Shown: positions 1-5,432 of the stretch, piece by piece | Layout: each line of letters opens with the position of its first letter | Numbering within the stretch: position 1 is the stretch's first letter | From: Flavobacteriales bacterium | GTDB taxonomy: Bacteria; Bacteroidota; Bacteroidia; Flavobacteriales; Flavobacteriaceae | Assembly (NCBI GenBank): GCA_003229235.1 | Contig: QIIH01000279.1 | Location: 1-5,432, forward strand | DNA: 5,432 nt | Direction: 5' to 3' | Translations under genes and position numbers: made by a program | The notes under the pieces: model-generated | What the model saw: only the letters and a program-made list of their open reading frames with translations | Told to the model about the DNA's origin: nothing | Database searches by the model: none

Positions 1-762
1 AGAACCACTTTAAATGATACTATTCGAGAGTTTGTGATTAACGAAACCTATCTCAATCTTCTAGGGTTTACAAACCCTAGCGATGCGCTTGGAATACAAA
101 TAAAAAGTAGCGACGATTTATATCCAATTGTTGGTGTGGTAAAAGACTTTAATCAACGTTCGTTAAAAGACCCCATAAACCCACTTGCAATTGTTGGTAA
201 TTGGGGAGGAACATCGTTTAGAGTGATGCATTTTACCATGGCGAATAATCAAGAGATTAGTATGTCTGCAACAATTGCTAAAATTGAAACTGCTTATAAG
301 GGGATATATCCCGATGCAGATTTTCAAGTAAATTTTATGGACGAAACCGTCGAAAGATTTTATAATCAAGAAAAGAGCTTGTCCAAATTACTTAGTTGGG
401 CAATGGGCTTATCTGTATTAATTAGTTGCCTGGGGCTTCTAGGGTTAGTTATTTATACCACAGAACGAAGAACCAAAGAAATTGGCATTCGAAAGATTTT
501 AGGCGCTACCTTATCTCAGCTTAATGTGTTGTTGTGTAAGGAGTTTGTCGTGTTAGTAGGTATTGCTTTTGTTATTGCGGCACCTTTAGCATATTTAGGC
601 CTTAACAACTGGCTTGAAGACTTTGCGTTTAAAACAAATATAAGTTGGTGGATTTTCGTGCTAAGCGGATTAGGAATGGGCCTAATTGCTATCATTATTA
701 TGAGTGCAAGAACTGTAACTACCGCCATGAAGAATCCAGTAAATAGTTTACGAAACGAATAA
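1..762 (+). CDS. ABC transporter permease, FtsX/MacB type, C-terminal part (5' end outside window)
   Basis: This is the C-terminal 253 residues of an inner-membrane permease; the frame is open from base 1, so the gene begins upstream and the GTG at 34 is not a real start. About 130 periplasmic residues (MacB-type core domain, including the stretch VGVVKDFNQRSL) lead into three predicted transmembrane helices at about fragment residues 131-152, 181-201 and 215-235. The family-typical cytoplasmic loop RRTKEIGIRKILGAT follows the first helix, and the protein ends in the usual NPVNSLRNE. In Bacteroidota these permeases are commonly about 800 aa with two FtsX modules, and this would be the second module. 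The ATPase starts 13 nt downstream, so the two are surely one operon. Such transporters act by mechanotransmission, often on peptides, lipoproteins or drugs; the substrate cannot be told from the sequence. Confidence 0.93.
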   Translation, partial: RTTLNDTIREFVINETYLNLLGFTNPSDALGIQIKSSDDLYPIVGVVKDFNQRSLKDPINPLAIVGNWGGTSFRVMHFTMANNQEISMSATIAKIETAYKGIYPDADFQVNFMDETVERFYNQEKSLSKLLSWAMGLSVLISCLGLLGLVIYTTERRTKEIGIRKILGATLSQLNVLLCKEFVVLVGIAFVIAAPLAYLGLNNWLEDFAFKTNISWWIFVLSGLGMGLIAIIIMSARTVTTAMKNPVNSLRNE

Positions 763-775
763 ATAAGCAACAATT

Positions 776-1450
776 ATGCTCTTACAATTAGAAGGTATTT
801 TTAAATGGGTTACAACTGGCGGAAGACGAACTTTCTTGCTAAAGGATTTGAACCTCAACGTTAAAGAGGGCGAATTTATCTCGATTATGGGGCCATCTGG
901 CTCTGGAAAATCGACCTTATTGAATGTAATCGGGCTGCTTGATGGTTTTGATGAAGGCTCCTATAATTTTCTCGACGAACCCATTCATCAGCTCAAACAA
1001 AAGCATCGCGCAAATCTGTATAAAGAATATATAGGGTTTGTGTTTCAGTCGTACCATTTAATCGACGATCTTACCGTATACGAAAATATTGAGACGCCAT
1101 TACTTTATAAAAAAATTAAATCTTCTGAACGCCAGGCTTTAGTAGCCGATATGTTGGATAGGTTCAATATTGTAGGTAAAAAAGACTTATTCCCTGCACA
1201 GCTTAGTGGTGGCCAACAGCAGTTGGTTGGTATTGCACGAGCGCTCATCTCAAAACCAAAGCTTATTTTGGCCGACGAGCCTACCGGTAATCTAAATTCT
1301 AAACAAAGCCAAGAGATTATGGAGCTCTTTAAGCAACTTAACAAAGAAGGTGTAACCATTATCCAGGCCACACATTCTGAGAAAAATGCTAGTTACGGGC
1401 AAAGAACAATCCATCTCCTAGATGGCTCACGTAACAGGACGGAGGTTTAA
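776..1450 (+). CDS. ABC transporter ATP-binding protein, MacB/LolD-like
   Basis: This complete 224-aa nucleotide-binding subunit energises the FtsX-type permease encoded just upstream. All ATPase motifs are visible: Walker [10 protein letters not shown] (39-47), Q-loop Q91, signature LSGGQ (143-147), Walker B LILADE (163-168) and the switch histidine H200 in ATHSE. Length and motif order fit the LolD/MacB/FtsE class of stand-alone ATPases. Two positions differ from the textbook LolD/MacB pattern: the signature is followed by [10 protein letters not shown] rather than QQRVAIARAL, and the D-loop reads GNLNS rather than GNLDS. From memory these variants are usual in Bacteroidota members paired with the 800-aa permease, so I do not read them as defects. 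The ATG at 776 puts the family-typical start before the A-loop region, with no clear Shine-Dalgarno, as is normal in this phylum. The operon probably ends at the hairpin over the stop codon. Substrate unknown. Confidence 0.95.
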   Translation: MLLQLEGIFKWVTTGGRRTFLLKDLNLNVKEGEFISIMGPSGSGKSTLLNVIGLLDGFDEGSYNFLDEPIHQLKQKHRANLYKEYIGFVFQSYHLIDDLTVYENIETPLLYKKIKSSERQALVADMLDRFNIVGKKDLFPAQLSGGQQQLVGIARALISKPKLILADEPTGNLNSKQSQEIMELFKQLNKEGVTIIQATHSEKNASYGQRTIHLLDGSRNRTEV

Positions 1451-1465
1451 AAACCTCTCTTTCAC
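1441..1465 (+). terminator. Probable intrinsic terminator overlapping the ATPase stop codon
   Basis: GGAGGTT (1441-1447) and AACCTCT (1452-1458) can pair around a TAAA loop, giving a 7-bp stem whose outermost pair is G-U. The stop codon TAA (1448-1450) lies in the loop. The stem is followed by the pyrimidine run CTTTC, which is short for a classical U-tract. The position at the end of the ABC operon supports a terminator; the weak tail lowers confidence. Confidence 0.45.
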
Positions 1466-1573
1466 AATTTCCAATACCTTAGTCGTTATTGTTATTCGCT
1501 ATCTTGTACAACTGTAGTGCTTAGTGAAGGCGTAAGCTGTGGTCAATAATTAAACAAGGATTAACCTAAAAGA

Positions 1574-1591
1574 TTCTCGCTTTCGCGGGAA
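1574..1591. repeat. REP-like GC-rich palindrome in the intergenic spacer
   Basis: TTCTCGC (1574-1580), a TTTC loop (1581-1584) and GCGGGAA (1585-1591) form a 7-bp stem with one G-U pair. It stands out as a GC-rich patch in AT-rich spacer. From memory, flavobacterial genomes often carry scattered intergenic palindromes of the form TTCC-YGC-TTTC-GCR-GGAA, and this looks like a slightly diverged copy. It occurs only once in this window, so repetition in the genome is inferred. It lies about 110 nt past the ATPase stop and lacks a T-tract, so it is not an obvious terminator for that operon. Confidence 0.5.
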
Positions 1592-1654
1592 ATAAATCTG
1601 ATTAAATTCTTTCGTCAAAAACAACATTGGTAAAATCCTTCTAACGTTTATCGG

Positions 1655-1662
1655 TATCTTTG
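1655..1662 (+). promoter_or_regulatory. Bacteroidota-type -7 promoter box (TATCTTTG) for the 1701 gene
   Basis: TATCTTTG matches the Bacteroidota -7 consensus TAnnTTTG exactly and lies 38 nt before the ATG at 1701, which would leave a leader of about 30 nt. The partner -33 TTG is weak: the nearest upstream TTG (1627-1629) is 25 nt away, beyond the usual 17-23 nt spacing. The box position, just before a gene and after a terminator-like hairpin, supports a promoter here. Confidence 0.45.
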
Positions 1663-1700
1663 TGGCGCTTCAATTGAACAACTAAAGCCTTAGGCACATT

Positions 1701-2084
1701 ATGGAAAAAGCAGCATTTTTAGAAAAAATTATATTCGTCGACTTAAAAAACCTGAACGACGGATTTGACAACGAGCCGAATTTCTATTTTTCGGAATCCG
1801 ATTTTAGAATCGTTTTAGAACGTATCGAAAAACTAGGCATCGGGATTTATGCTATCCAGCCTTGGCTTAAAGGCAGCCTTTTTGGCACTAAGGTTAACGA
1901 AGATTTTAATAAAAAAGCTACCGATTCTAGATGGTATAAAGGAGCGTATTTCGAATTTAAAAGGGAGCAAAGCGATCTTCTGTATTCGGCAAAATATAAA
2001 GTTTCTGCAAAGCTTTTATCCAAACATTCACAGGTCGAAACAGAAGCCAAAACAGAAACCGAAGCGAAATCCGAAGAAGAGTAA
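1701..2084 (+). CDS. Hypothetical small cytosolic protein with charged repeat tail
   Basis: I do not recognise this 127-aa protein as a named family. It has no signal peptide or membrane segment and is probably cytosolic. Residues 1-106 look like one compact alpha/beta domain, with a hydrophobic first strand (about 9-16), an aromatic stretch NFYFSESDF (27-35), an amphipathic helix (35-45), then GIGIYAIQPW (46-55) and WYKGAYFEF (78-86). Residues 113-127 form an acidic, probably disordered tail made of two six-residue repeats (ETEAKT, ETEAKS) and EEE. The ATG at 1701 is chosen because it follows the -7 box at 1655-1662 at a suitable distance and opens directly into the hydrophobic strand; no Shine-Dalgarno is seen. 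It is transcribed alone as far as spacing shows: 250 nt to the upstream gene and 180 nt to the next ORF. The even codon pattern and intact frame argue for a real gene. Confidence 0.8.
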   Translation: MEKAAFLEKIIFVDLKNLNDGFDNEPNFYFSESDFRIVLERIEKLGIGIYAIQPWLKGSLFGTKVNEDFNKKATDSRWYKGAYFEFKREQSDLLYSAKYKVSAKLLSKHSQVETEAKTETEAKSEEE

Positions 2085-2144
2085 CATTTGACATTTAGAT
2101 AAGAACAAGGAACTCAAATTTCAAAATGGTTGCGTTTTAATCCT

Positions 2145-2152
2145 TATTTTTG
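2145..2152 (+). promoter_or_regulatory. Possible -7 promoter box (TATTTTTG)
   Basis: TATTTTTG fits TAnnTTTG exactly. The only close upstream TTG (2130-2132) is 12 nt away, too near for a -33 element. If used, it would give a leader of about 105 nt before the ATG at 2265. In AT-rich DNA such a match can arise by chance. Confidence 0.25.
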
Positions 2153-2215
2153 TATAAATCCTACTCAGGCCCAACCTTAGGTGACAATGGTTACTGGGCG
2201 CAATTTGAAGTTATA

Positions 2216-2223
2216 TAAATTTG
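2216..2223 (+). promoter_or_regulatory. Possible -7 promoter box (TAAATTTG) before the short secreted ORF
   Basis: TAAATTTG matches TAnnTTTG exactly and ends 41 nt before the ATG at 2265, a distance similar to that of the 1655 box from its gene. No proper -33 TTG lies at 17-23 nt; only GGTTAC (2189-2194) is near the place. It is the better placed of the two boxes in this spacer. Confidence 0.3.
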
Positions 2224-2264
2224 ACCACTATTGTAGAAGAAGCTATGCTGTAAAAAATAAAATC

Positions 2265-2432
2265 ATGACAAAATCATTTTATCAAAAATCTTTTCTGTTT
2301 TTATTGACCTTTATTTTAACGCTTACAATGACCGCTCAAGATGATGTGATTCTTAAAAGCGACGGAGACGAAATGCATGGCAAAATCACCTTAACATATC
2401 TCGCTAAGCGGACACCCATATATAAACGATAA
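2265..2432 (+). pseudogene. Probable truncated secreted protein (N-terminal stump of a conserved Bacteroidota family)
   Basis: From the ATG at 2265 the frame gives 55 residues. Residues 1-25 are a clear signal peptide: a lysine-containing start, a long hydrophobic core FLFLLTFILTLT, then TAQ. The mature part begins DDVILKSDGDEMHGKIT, which resembles the start of a very common flavobacterial protein type I know from memory as D-V-I-x-L-K-x-G-D-E-x-x-x-K-V-T, normally followed by an IKYK-type strand and KKSEI. Here the similarity stops after KIT (about 2391); the remaining 13 residues (LTYLAKRTPIYKR) look random and end at TAA. Neither other forward frame continues the family pattern, so this is not a simple frameshift: the 3' part appears deleted or replaced. 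Upstream in-frame codons from 2181 are open but read as non-coding. It could instead be a genuine short exported peptide. Confidence 0.5.
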
Positions 2433-2471
2433 AAAGCACTACGTTTAAATTGACATAAAAAAGAAGACAGC

Positions 2472-3497
2472 TTGAATAACAAACGCCCATTTTTGATAAG
2501 AACGAGGATTTTTTTGTTTTGTGCTTTTTTGAGTATTTCTTCTTTTGGTCAAAATACTACAACAGTAGATTCTACTTCGATAATCTCCTATGCCGATAAG
2601 ATTATCTTAAAACTTAATGTAGATACGCAAGCAAATGCTTACTCGATAACCGACAAATTAACGAATACAACTACAGACTTTATTCCTAATAATGGTTTAC
2701 GGCTATCTTTATCTCTTGATTATGAGTTTGTTGGAGTAAGTGTGGGATTTTCGCCTAAATTTCTGCCAGAAAACGACGACAACGATTTAAAAGGTGAGTC
2801 TTCATTCTCAGATTTTGGTTTTCGTTTCTTTCTAGGAAATTGGACGCAGGAGCTTATCTATAGCAATATTAAAGGTTATTATATCGAAAACACCCAAGAT
2901 TTTATCCCAGGGTGGGTAGAAGGTGAAGATCCTTATATTCAGTTTCCAGATTTAAAAACGATAAAATATGGAGGGTCTACTTCTTATATATTTAATGACC
3001 GCTTTTCTTTTCGCAATTTAGTGTACCAAACAGAATGGCAAAGAGAGAGCGCTGGAAGCTTTCTCCCAAAATTAGAGTATACCTACATCAGGATTTCAAA
3101 TAGGTTAAATAATGTAAAGTCTGCCGATAATGCCTTCGATGTAAAAGTAGCTCCAAGTTATTATTATACCTGGGTGCTGCACAAAAACTGGTTTGCTTCT
3201 GCCTTTTTATCTCCAGCAATAGGGGTTCGTTTTATAAACAGTACGGTAGAAGAAAATAACGTGACCCAAAAAGAGACTAACGAGCATTTTATTAAAACCT
3301 TAGAAAGTGGATTTCAACTAGGGTTTAGCTCTGAAAAATGGATATTCGGACTCAACCTAAACTTTGATGCTAATTGGTATAATGAAGATAGAGTAACCAT
3401 CATTTTAGAGGATAAGTTTTACGCCAAAGTATATTTAGGATACAGGCTCAACGCACCAAAATTTCTTACTCGCTTAAATGATAAACTATTCAATTAG
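2472..3497 (+). CDS. DUF4421 family protein, probable outer-membrane beta-barrel
   Basis: This 341-aa exported protein of unknown function matches my knowledge of the Bacteroidota DUF4421 family: after the signal peptide comes SIISYADKIILKLNV (36-50), then a domain with SLDYEFVGVSVGF (81-93), a KGYYIENTQDF segment (134-144), and a C-terminal YRLNAPKF (324-331). Many alternating hydrophobic/polar strands rich in Tyr, Phe and Trp (for example 223-235, 279-303, 316-325) suggest a beta-barrel in the outer membrane. The signal peptide runs to about residue 26 (core IFLFCAFLSISS, then FG before Q27). The start is odd: an in-frame TGA at 2451 leaves no ATG, so the TTG at 2472, preceded by purine-rich AAAAAAGAAGA, is chosen; the TTG at 2493 would give a shorter but still workable signal peptide. 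The encoded protein has no internal methionine. No clear promoter is seen; it may be read from the -7 boxes upstream of the stump ORF. Confidence 0.82.
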   Translation: MNNKRPFLIRTRIFLFCAFLSISSFGQNTTTVDSTSIISYADKIILKLNVDTQANAYSITDKLTNTTTDFIPNNGLRLSLSLDYEFVGVSVGFSPKFLPENDDNDLKGESSFSDFGFRFFLGNWTQELIYSNIKGYYIENTQDFIPGWVEGEDPYIQFPDLKTIKYGGSTSYIFNDRFSFRNLVYQTEWQRESAGSFLPKLEYTYIRISNRLNNVKSADNAFDVKVAPSYYYTWVLHKNWFASAFLSPAIGVRFINSTVEENNVTQKETNEHFIKTLESGFQLGFSSEKWIFGLNLNFDANWYNEDRVTIILEDKFYAKVYLGYRLNAPKFLTRLNDKLFN

Positions 3498-3592
3498 CAA
3501 AAACTGTAATTAACAACACGTATTAGTAGCATGAAGTTTTGCTAGAAAATTGATGTATTGGTTATTATTCCAGAAGTTACCCCAGCAAAACT
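3496..3592. repeat. Three-part complementary repeat in the spacer after the DUF4421 gene
   Basis: AGCAAAAACT (3496-3505), AGTTTTGCT (3535-3543) and AGCAAAACT (3584-3592) are spaced about 30 and 40 nt apart. The second and third are a perfect 9-bp inverted repeat; the first pairs with the second with one bulged A. The first and third are followed by similar sequence (both contain ATTAAC and later AGTAGC), so they also form an imperfect direct repeat of about 35 nt. The middle element could pair with either neighbour. No T-run follows, so a classical terminator is not supported. The rest of the 3498-3730 spacer holds no gene and no complete promoter that I can see. Confidence 0.4.
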
Positions 3593-3730
3593 ATTAACGA
3601 CATCTGATAATTAACAGTAGCGACTCAATAAAACGAAGACAAAACATTTACTTTTTTTAGCATTCGACACCCTAAAAACTAGTTGACATAGCCTATTTTT
3701 AATAACTGGAACCATTAAATAACCAACCAC

Positions 3731-5047
3731 ATGAATAGATTCCTAAAAATTGCAATTGTCCTATCCTGCCTATCATTTGTAATAAATTCGGCTAAGGCTC
3801 AAGCTATAAGCAATACTAGATACATTAAGGCCGGAAAATTATTTGATTCAGAAAAAGGGCAGCTTTTATCTAATTATATCATCAAAATTGAGGGGAGTAC
3901 AATAACCGAGGTTGGCAATGATATTGAAATTCCAACAAATGCCGAAATAATAGACTTATCCGAATATACGGTTATGCCAGGCTTGATTGATGCTCATACC
4001 CATTTAATGACCTTAGACAACCTAACCGACGACACGCCCATGGCCAGCAAATTGTTGTTCGAAGGGGATGCCTTACGAGTGCTTAGAGGGTCTAAACGCG
4101 CCAAATCTTGGTTGGTCAATGGCTTTACTACCGTTAAAGATTTAGGAGATTCTGGCGACTTTCTTGACGTAGCTTTAAAAACTGCGATAAATGAAGGGAC
4201 AGTAGACGGCCCTAGAATGTTTGTTTCTGGACCCATCATTATTTCTGAAGGTGGTCAGGTGCCTGGAATTGTAAGAAAACATAGAACTTTTATTGACGAC
4301 GAATACACAATAATTAGAAATGTTGATGATGCCATCAATGCTGTCCGAATTCATGTAAATAATGGCGCAGATCTTATAAAAATCTGTTCTAATAATACGC
4401 CAAACAACACAAGTCTAACAATCGAAGAAATGAAGGCTATAGTAAAAATGGCGCATCGATATAACAAAAAAGTTACAGCCCATGCAACCTCAGATTTGGC
4501 TATCTGGGAAGCTGTAACCGCCGGCGTGGATGGTATAGAACACGGCTATCAAGTTTCTGATACAACCCTAACACTTATGGCGCAAAAAGGTGTTGTTCTT
4601 GTCCCAACAGATATTTCGGAACCCCTTTTTGACAAGTATTTTGACATTATAGACTTTAATCTGCGTAGAGAAGCAAGTAAAAAAAGTGCAAAAAACAGAT
4701 ACAAAGACAGATTACAAAGAGCTATTAAGGCTGGTGTAACTATTGTAACGGGATCTGATAATTATATCAATTTCGAAATGCCACAAGGAGAAGCAGCAAA
4801 ACATATTTTAATCGCTTACCAAGAAGAGGGCATGGAACCCCTTGATATTTTACGATCATCTACCTATTTATCTGCAAAATTTATGGGCAAAGAAAATTCA
4901 CTTGGTGTTATTAAAAAAGGAGCATTTGCCGATATTATCGCAGTAAAAGGAGATGTCGAAAACAACTTTTCTACTACTATGTTTAATTTATCGTTTGTAA
5001 TGAAAGGCGGAAAAATTTATATAGATTCAAAGAGTTTGTCTGAGTAG
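3731..5047 (+). CDS. Secreted metal-dependent amidohydrolase (prolidase / imidazolonepropionase-like)
   Basis: This 438-aa protein is a complete amidohydrolase-superfamily enzyme, expected to cleave an amide or peptide bond with two bound metal ions in the periplasm or outside the cell. Residues 1-23 are a signal peptide (core IAIVLSCLSFVI, AKA before Q24). A small beta-sandwich made from both ends (about 28-80 and 390-432) flanks a TIM barrel. The full binuclear site is visible: H89 and H91 in DAHTH, K217 in LIKIC (the lysine normally carbamylated to bridge the metals), H251 in TAHAT, H271 in IEHG, and the catalytic acid D343 in GSD. The layout fits the COG1228/Xaa-Pro dipeptidase-like group. 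Two substrate loops differ from the usual pattern: EGGQVPG (173-179) where GGHG is common, and CSNNTPNN after K217 where CATGG is common, so the substrate may not be a prolyl dipeptide. The ATG at 3731 opens straight into the signal peptide. Confidence 0.92.
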   Translation: MNRFLKIAIVLSCLSFVINSAKAQAISNTRYIKAGKLFDSEKGQLLSNYIIKIEGSTITEVGNDIEIPTNAEIIDLSEYTVMPGLIDAHTHLMTLDNLTDDTPMASKLLFEGDALRVLRGSKRAKSWLVNGFTTVKDLGDSGDFLDVALKTAINEGTVDGPRMFVSGPIIISEGGQVPGIVRKHRTFIDDEYTIIRNVDDAINAVRIHVNNGADLIKICSNNTPNNTSLTIEEMKAIVKMAHRYNKKVTAHATSDLAIWEAVTAGVDGIEHGYQVSDTTLTLMAQKGVVLVPTDISEPLFDKYFDIIDFNLRREASKKSAKNRYKDRLQRAIKAGVTIVTGSDNYINFEMPQGEAAKHILIAYQEEGMEPLDILRSSTYLSAKFMGKENSLGVIKKGAFADIIAVKGDVENNFSTTMFNLSFVMKGGKIYIDSKSLSE

Positions 5048-5068
5048 TTAAAAATTTCCCTTCTTAAT

Positions 5069-5098
5069 AAAAAAGCAAATTCTAAAAACGTAATTTGC
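5069..5098 (-). terminator. Terminator-like hairpin with T-run on the minus strand
   Basis: GCAAATT (5075-5081) and AATTTGC (5092-5098) form a perfect 7-bp inverted repeat with a 10-nt loop. On the plus strand nothing like a U-tract follows, but six A residues (5069-5074) precede it, so a minus-strand transcript would end with stem plus UUUUUU. No minus-strand gene is visible in the window. The stem has few G-C pairs, so it may be chance in AT-rich DNA. Confidence 0.3.
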
Positions 5099-5105
5099 AA
5101 ATCTT

Positions 5106-5432
5106 ATGAGGATACTATTACAAGTACTTTTTATTGCTATTGCGCTGCCTTGTTTTTCGCAGACATTAGAAGAAAAAATAAGAGACTCCTATTGCGAATG
5201 TTTAACAAACACCTATGCTCAACAAACTCCCAATGTGGAGTGTTTTAAGTCGATTAGCGCCAAATTTAAAACAGAAATCGAGCAGTATGCTATAAACAAA
5301 GCCGAAGAAGACAATGTAGTAGACCAAGCAAATTTAGCTGTATTAGGCATGGATTTAATTACATCTGTTGTTGCAAATAGTCAGCAGTATTTTTTTAAGA
5401 ACTGCGGTAATTATTACAAGACTATAGATGAG
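5106..5432 (+). CDS. Secreted small cysteine-containing hypothetical protein (3' end outside window)
   Basis: The frame from the ATG at 5106 stays open for 109 codons to the window edge, so the gene is cut. Residues 1-18 form a signal peptide (core ILLQVLFIAIALP, then CFS before Q19); Pro just before Cys16 argues against a lipoprotein signal. The mature part is mostly helical and polar, with cysteines at C30, C32, C46 and C100. The spacing CEC...C resembles small exported Bacteroidota proteins of unknown function that start with a C-x-C motif; I cannot name a family. It begins 58 nt after the amidohydrolase stop in the same direction, so the two may share a transcript, though a hairpin lies between them. 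No Shine-Dalgarno is seen. Confidence 0.75.
   Translation, partial: MRILLQVLFIAIALPCFSQTLEEKIRDSYCECLTNTYAQQTPNVECFKSISAKFKTEIEQYAINKAEEDNVVDQANLAVLGMDLITSVVANSQQYFFKNCGNYYKTIDE

Noticed and set aside
163..369. Minus-strand ORFs opposite the permease, ATPase and amidohydrolase genes (also near 516-773, 1105-1371, 1847-2050, 3994-4239)
   Set aside because: Each lies wholly or mainly opposite a clearly real gene, has no recognisable motif and no promoter.
1263..1308. D-loop Asp-to-Asn and the missing Arg after the signature motif as signs of a dead ATPase
   Set aside because: Walker A, Walker B with its catalytic Glu, Q-loop and switch His are intact, and I recall the same variants as normal in Bacteroidota ATPases of this type.
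1519..1537. Small inverted repeat GCTTA...TAAGC
   Set aside because: Only 5 bp of stem with a 9-nt loop and no extension; expected by chance in a spacer of this size.
1849..2091. 80-aa plus-strand ORF overlapping the 1701 gene in another frame
   Set aside because: It is a lysine-rich shadow of the same DNA with no domain-like pattern, while the 1701 frame has a coherent fold-like sequence.
2181..2264. In-frame upstream extension of the short secreted ORF beginning at GTG 2181
   Set aside because: The extra 28 residues would bury the signal peptide and read as non-coding; the ATG at 2265 directly precedes a normal signal peptide.
3694..3701. TATTTTTA as a -7 box for the amidohydrolase gene
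   Set aside because: It lacks the final G of TAnnTTTG and the nearest TTG (3683-3685) is only 8 nt upstream, so no paired promoter can be supported.
5145..5156. Lipobox at ALPC in the last ORF
   Set aside because: Proline directly before the cysteine does not fit a lipobox, and a standard cleavage before Q19 explains the signal peptide better.

Overview
The window is AT-rich (roughly 36-38% GC by eye) and looks like chromosomal DNA of a Bacteroidota bacterium, most likely Flavobacteriaceae. The evidence is the Bacteroidota-style FtsX/MacB permease plus ATPase pair, a DUF4421-type protein, exported proteins whose signal peptides end in ...Q, the lack of Shine-Dalgarno sequences, and TAnnTTTG boxes typical of the Bacteroidota -7 promoter element. 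All recognisable genes lie on the + strand.

Layout. (1) 1-1450: the end of an ABC export operon. It holds the C-terminal third of a large FtsX/MacB-type permease, cut by the left edge, followed 13 nt later by its complete 224-aa ATPase. A hairpin overlapping the ATPase stop codon probably ends the operon. (2) 1451-1700: a spacer with a REP-like GC-rich palindrome and a good -7 box. (3) 1701-2084: a small cytosolic protein of unknown function with a charged repetitive tail. (4) 2085-2471: a mostly non-coding stretch with two further -7 boxes and a short secreted ORF that looks like the N-terminal stump of a common flavobacterial protein. (5) 2472-3497: a DUF4421 probable outer-membrane beta-barrel protein, notable for a TTG start and no internal methionine. 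(6) 3498-3730: a spacer with a three-part complementary repeat. (7) 3731-5047: a secreted metal-dependent amidohydrolase of the prolidase/imidazolonepropionase-like class with a complete binuclear metal site. (8) 5106-5432: the start of a small secreted protein with spaced cysteines, cut by the right edge.

The genes do not form one obvious pathway. The permease and ATPase work together at the inner membrane. The DUF4421 protein, the amidohydrolase and the last ORF all carry signal peptides, so the right half is devoted to the cell envelope, but only the last two are close enough (58 nt) to suggest co-transcription. I see no CRISPR array, tRNA, rRNA, insertion sequence or defence system, and no convincing new multi-gene system. 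The oddities worth a second look are the stump gene, the methionine-free TTG-started gene and the intergenic repeats.
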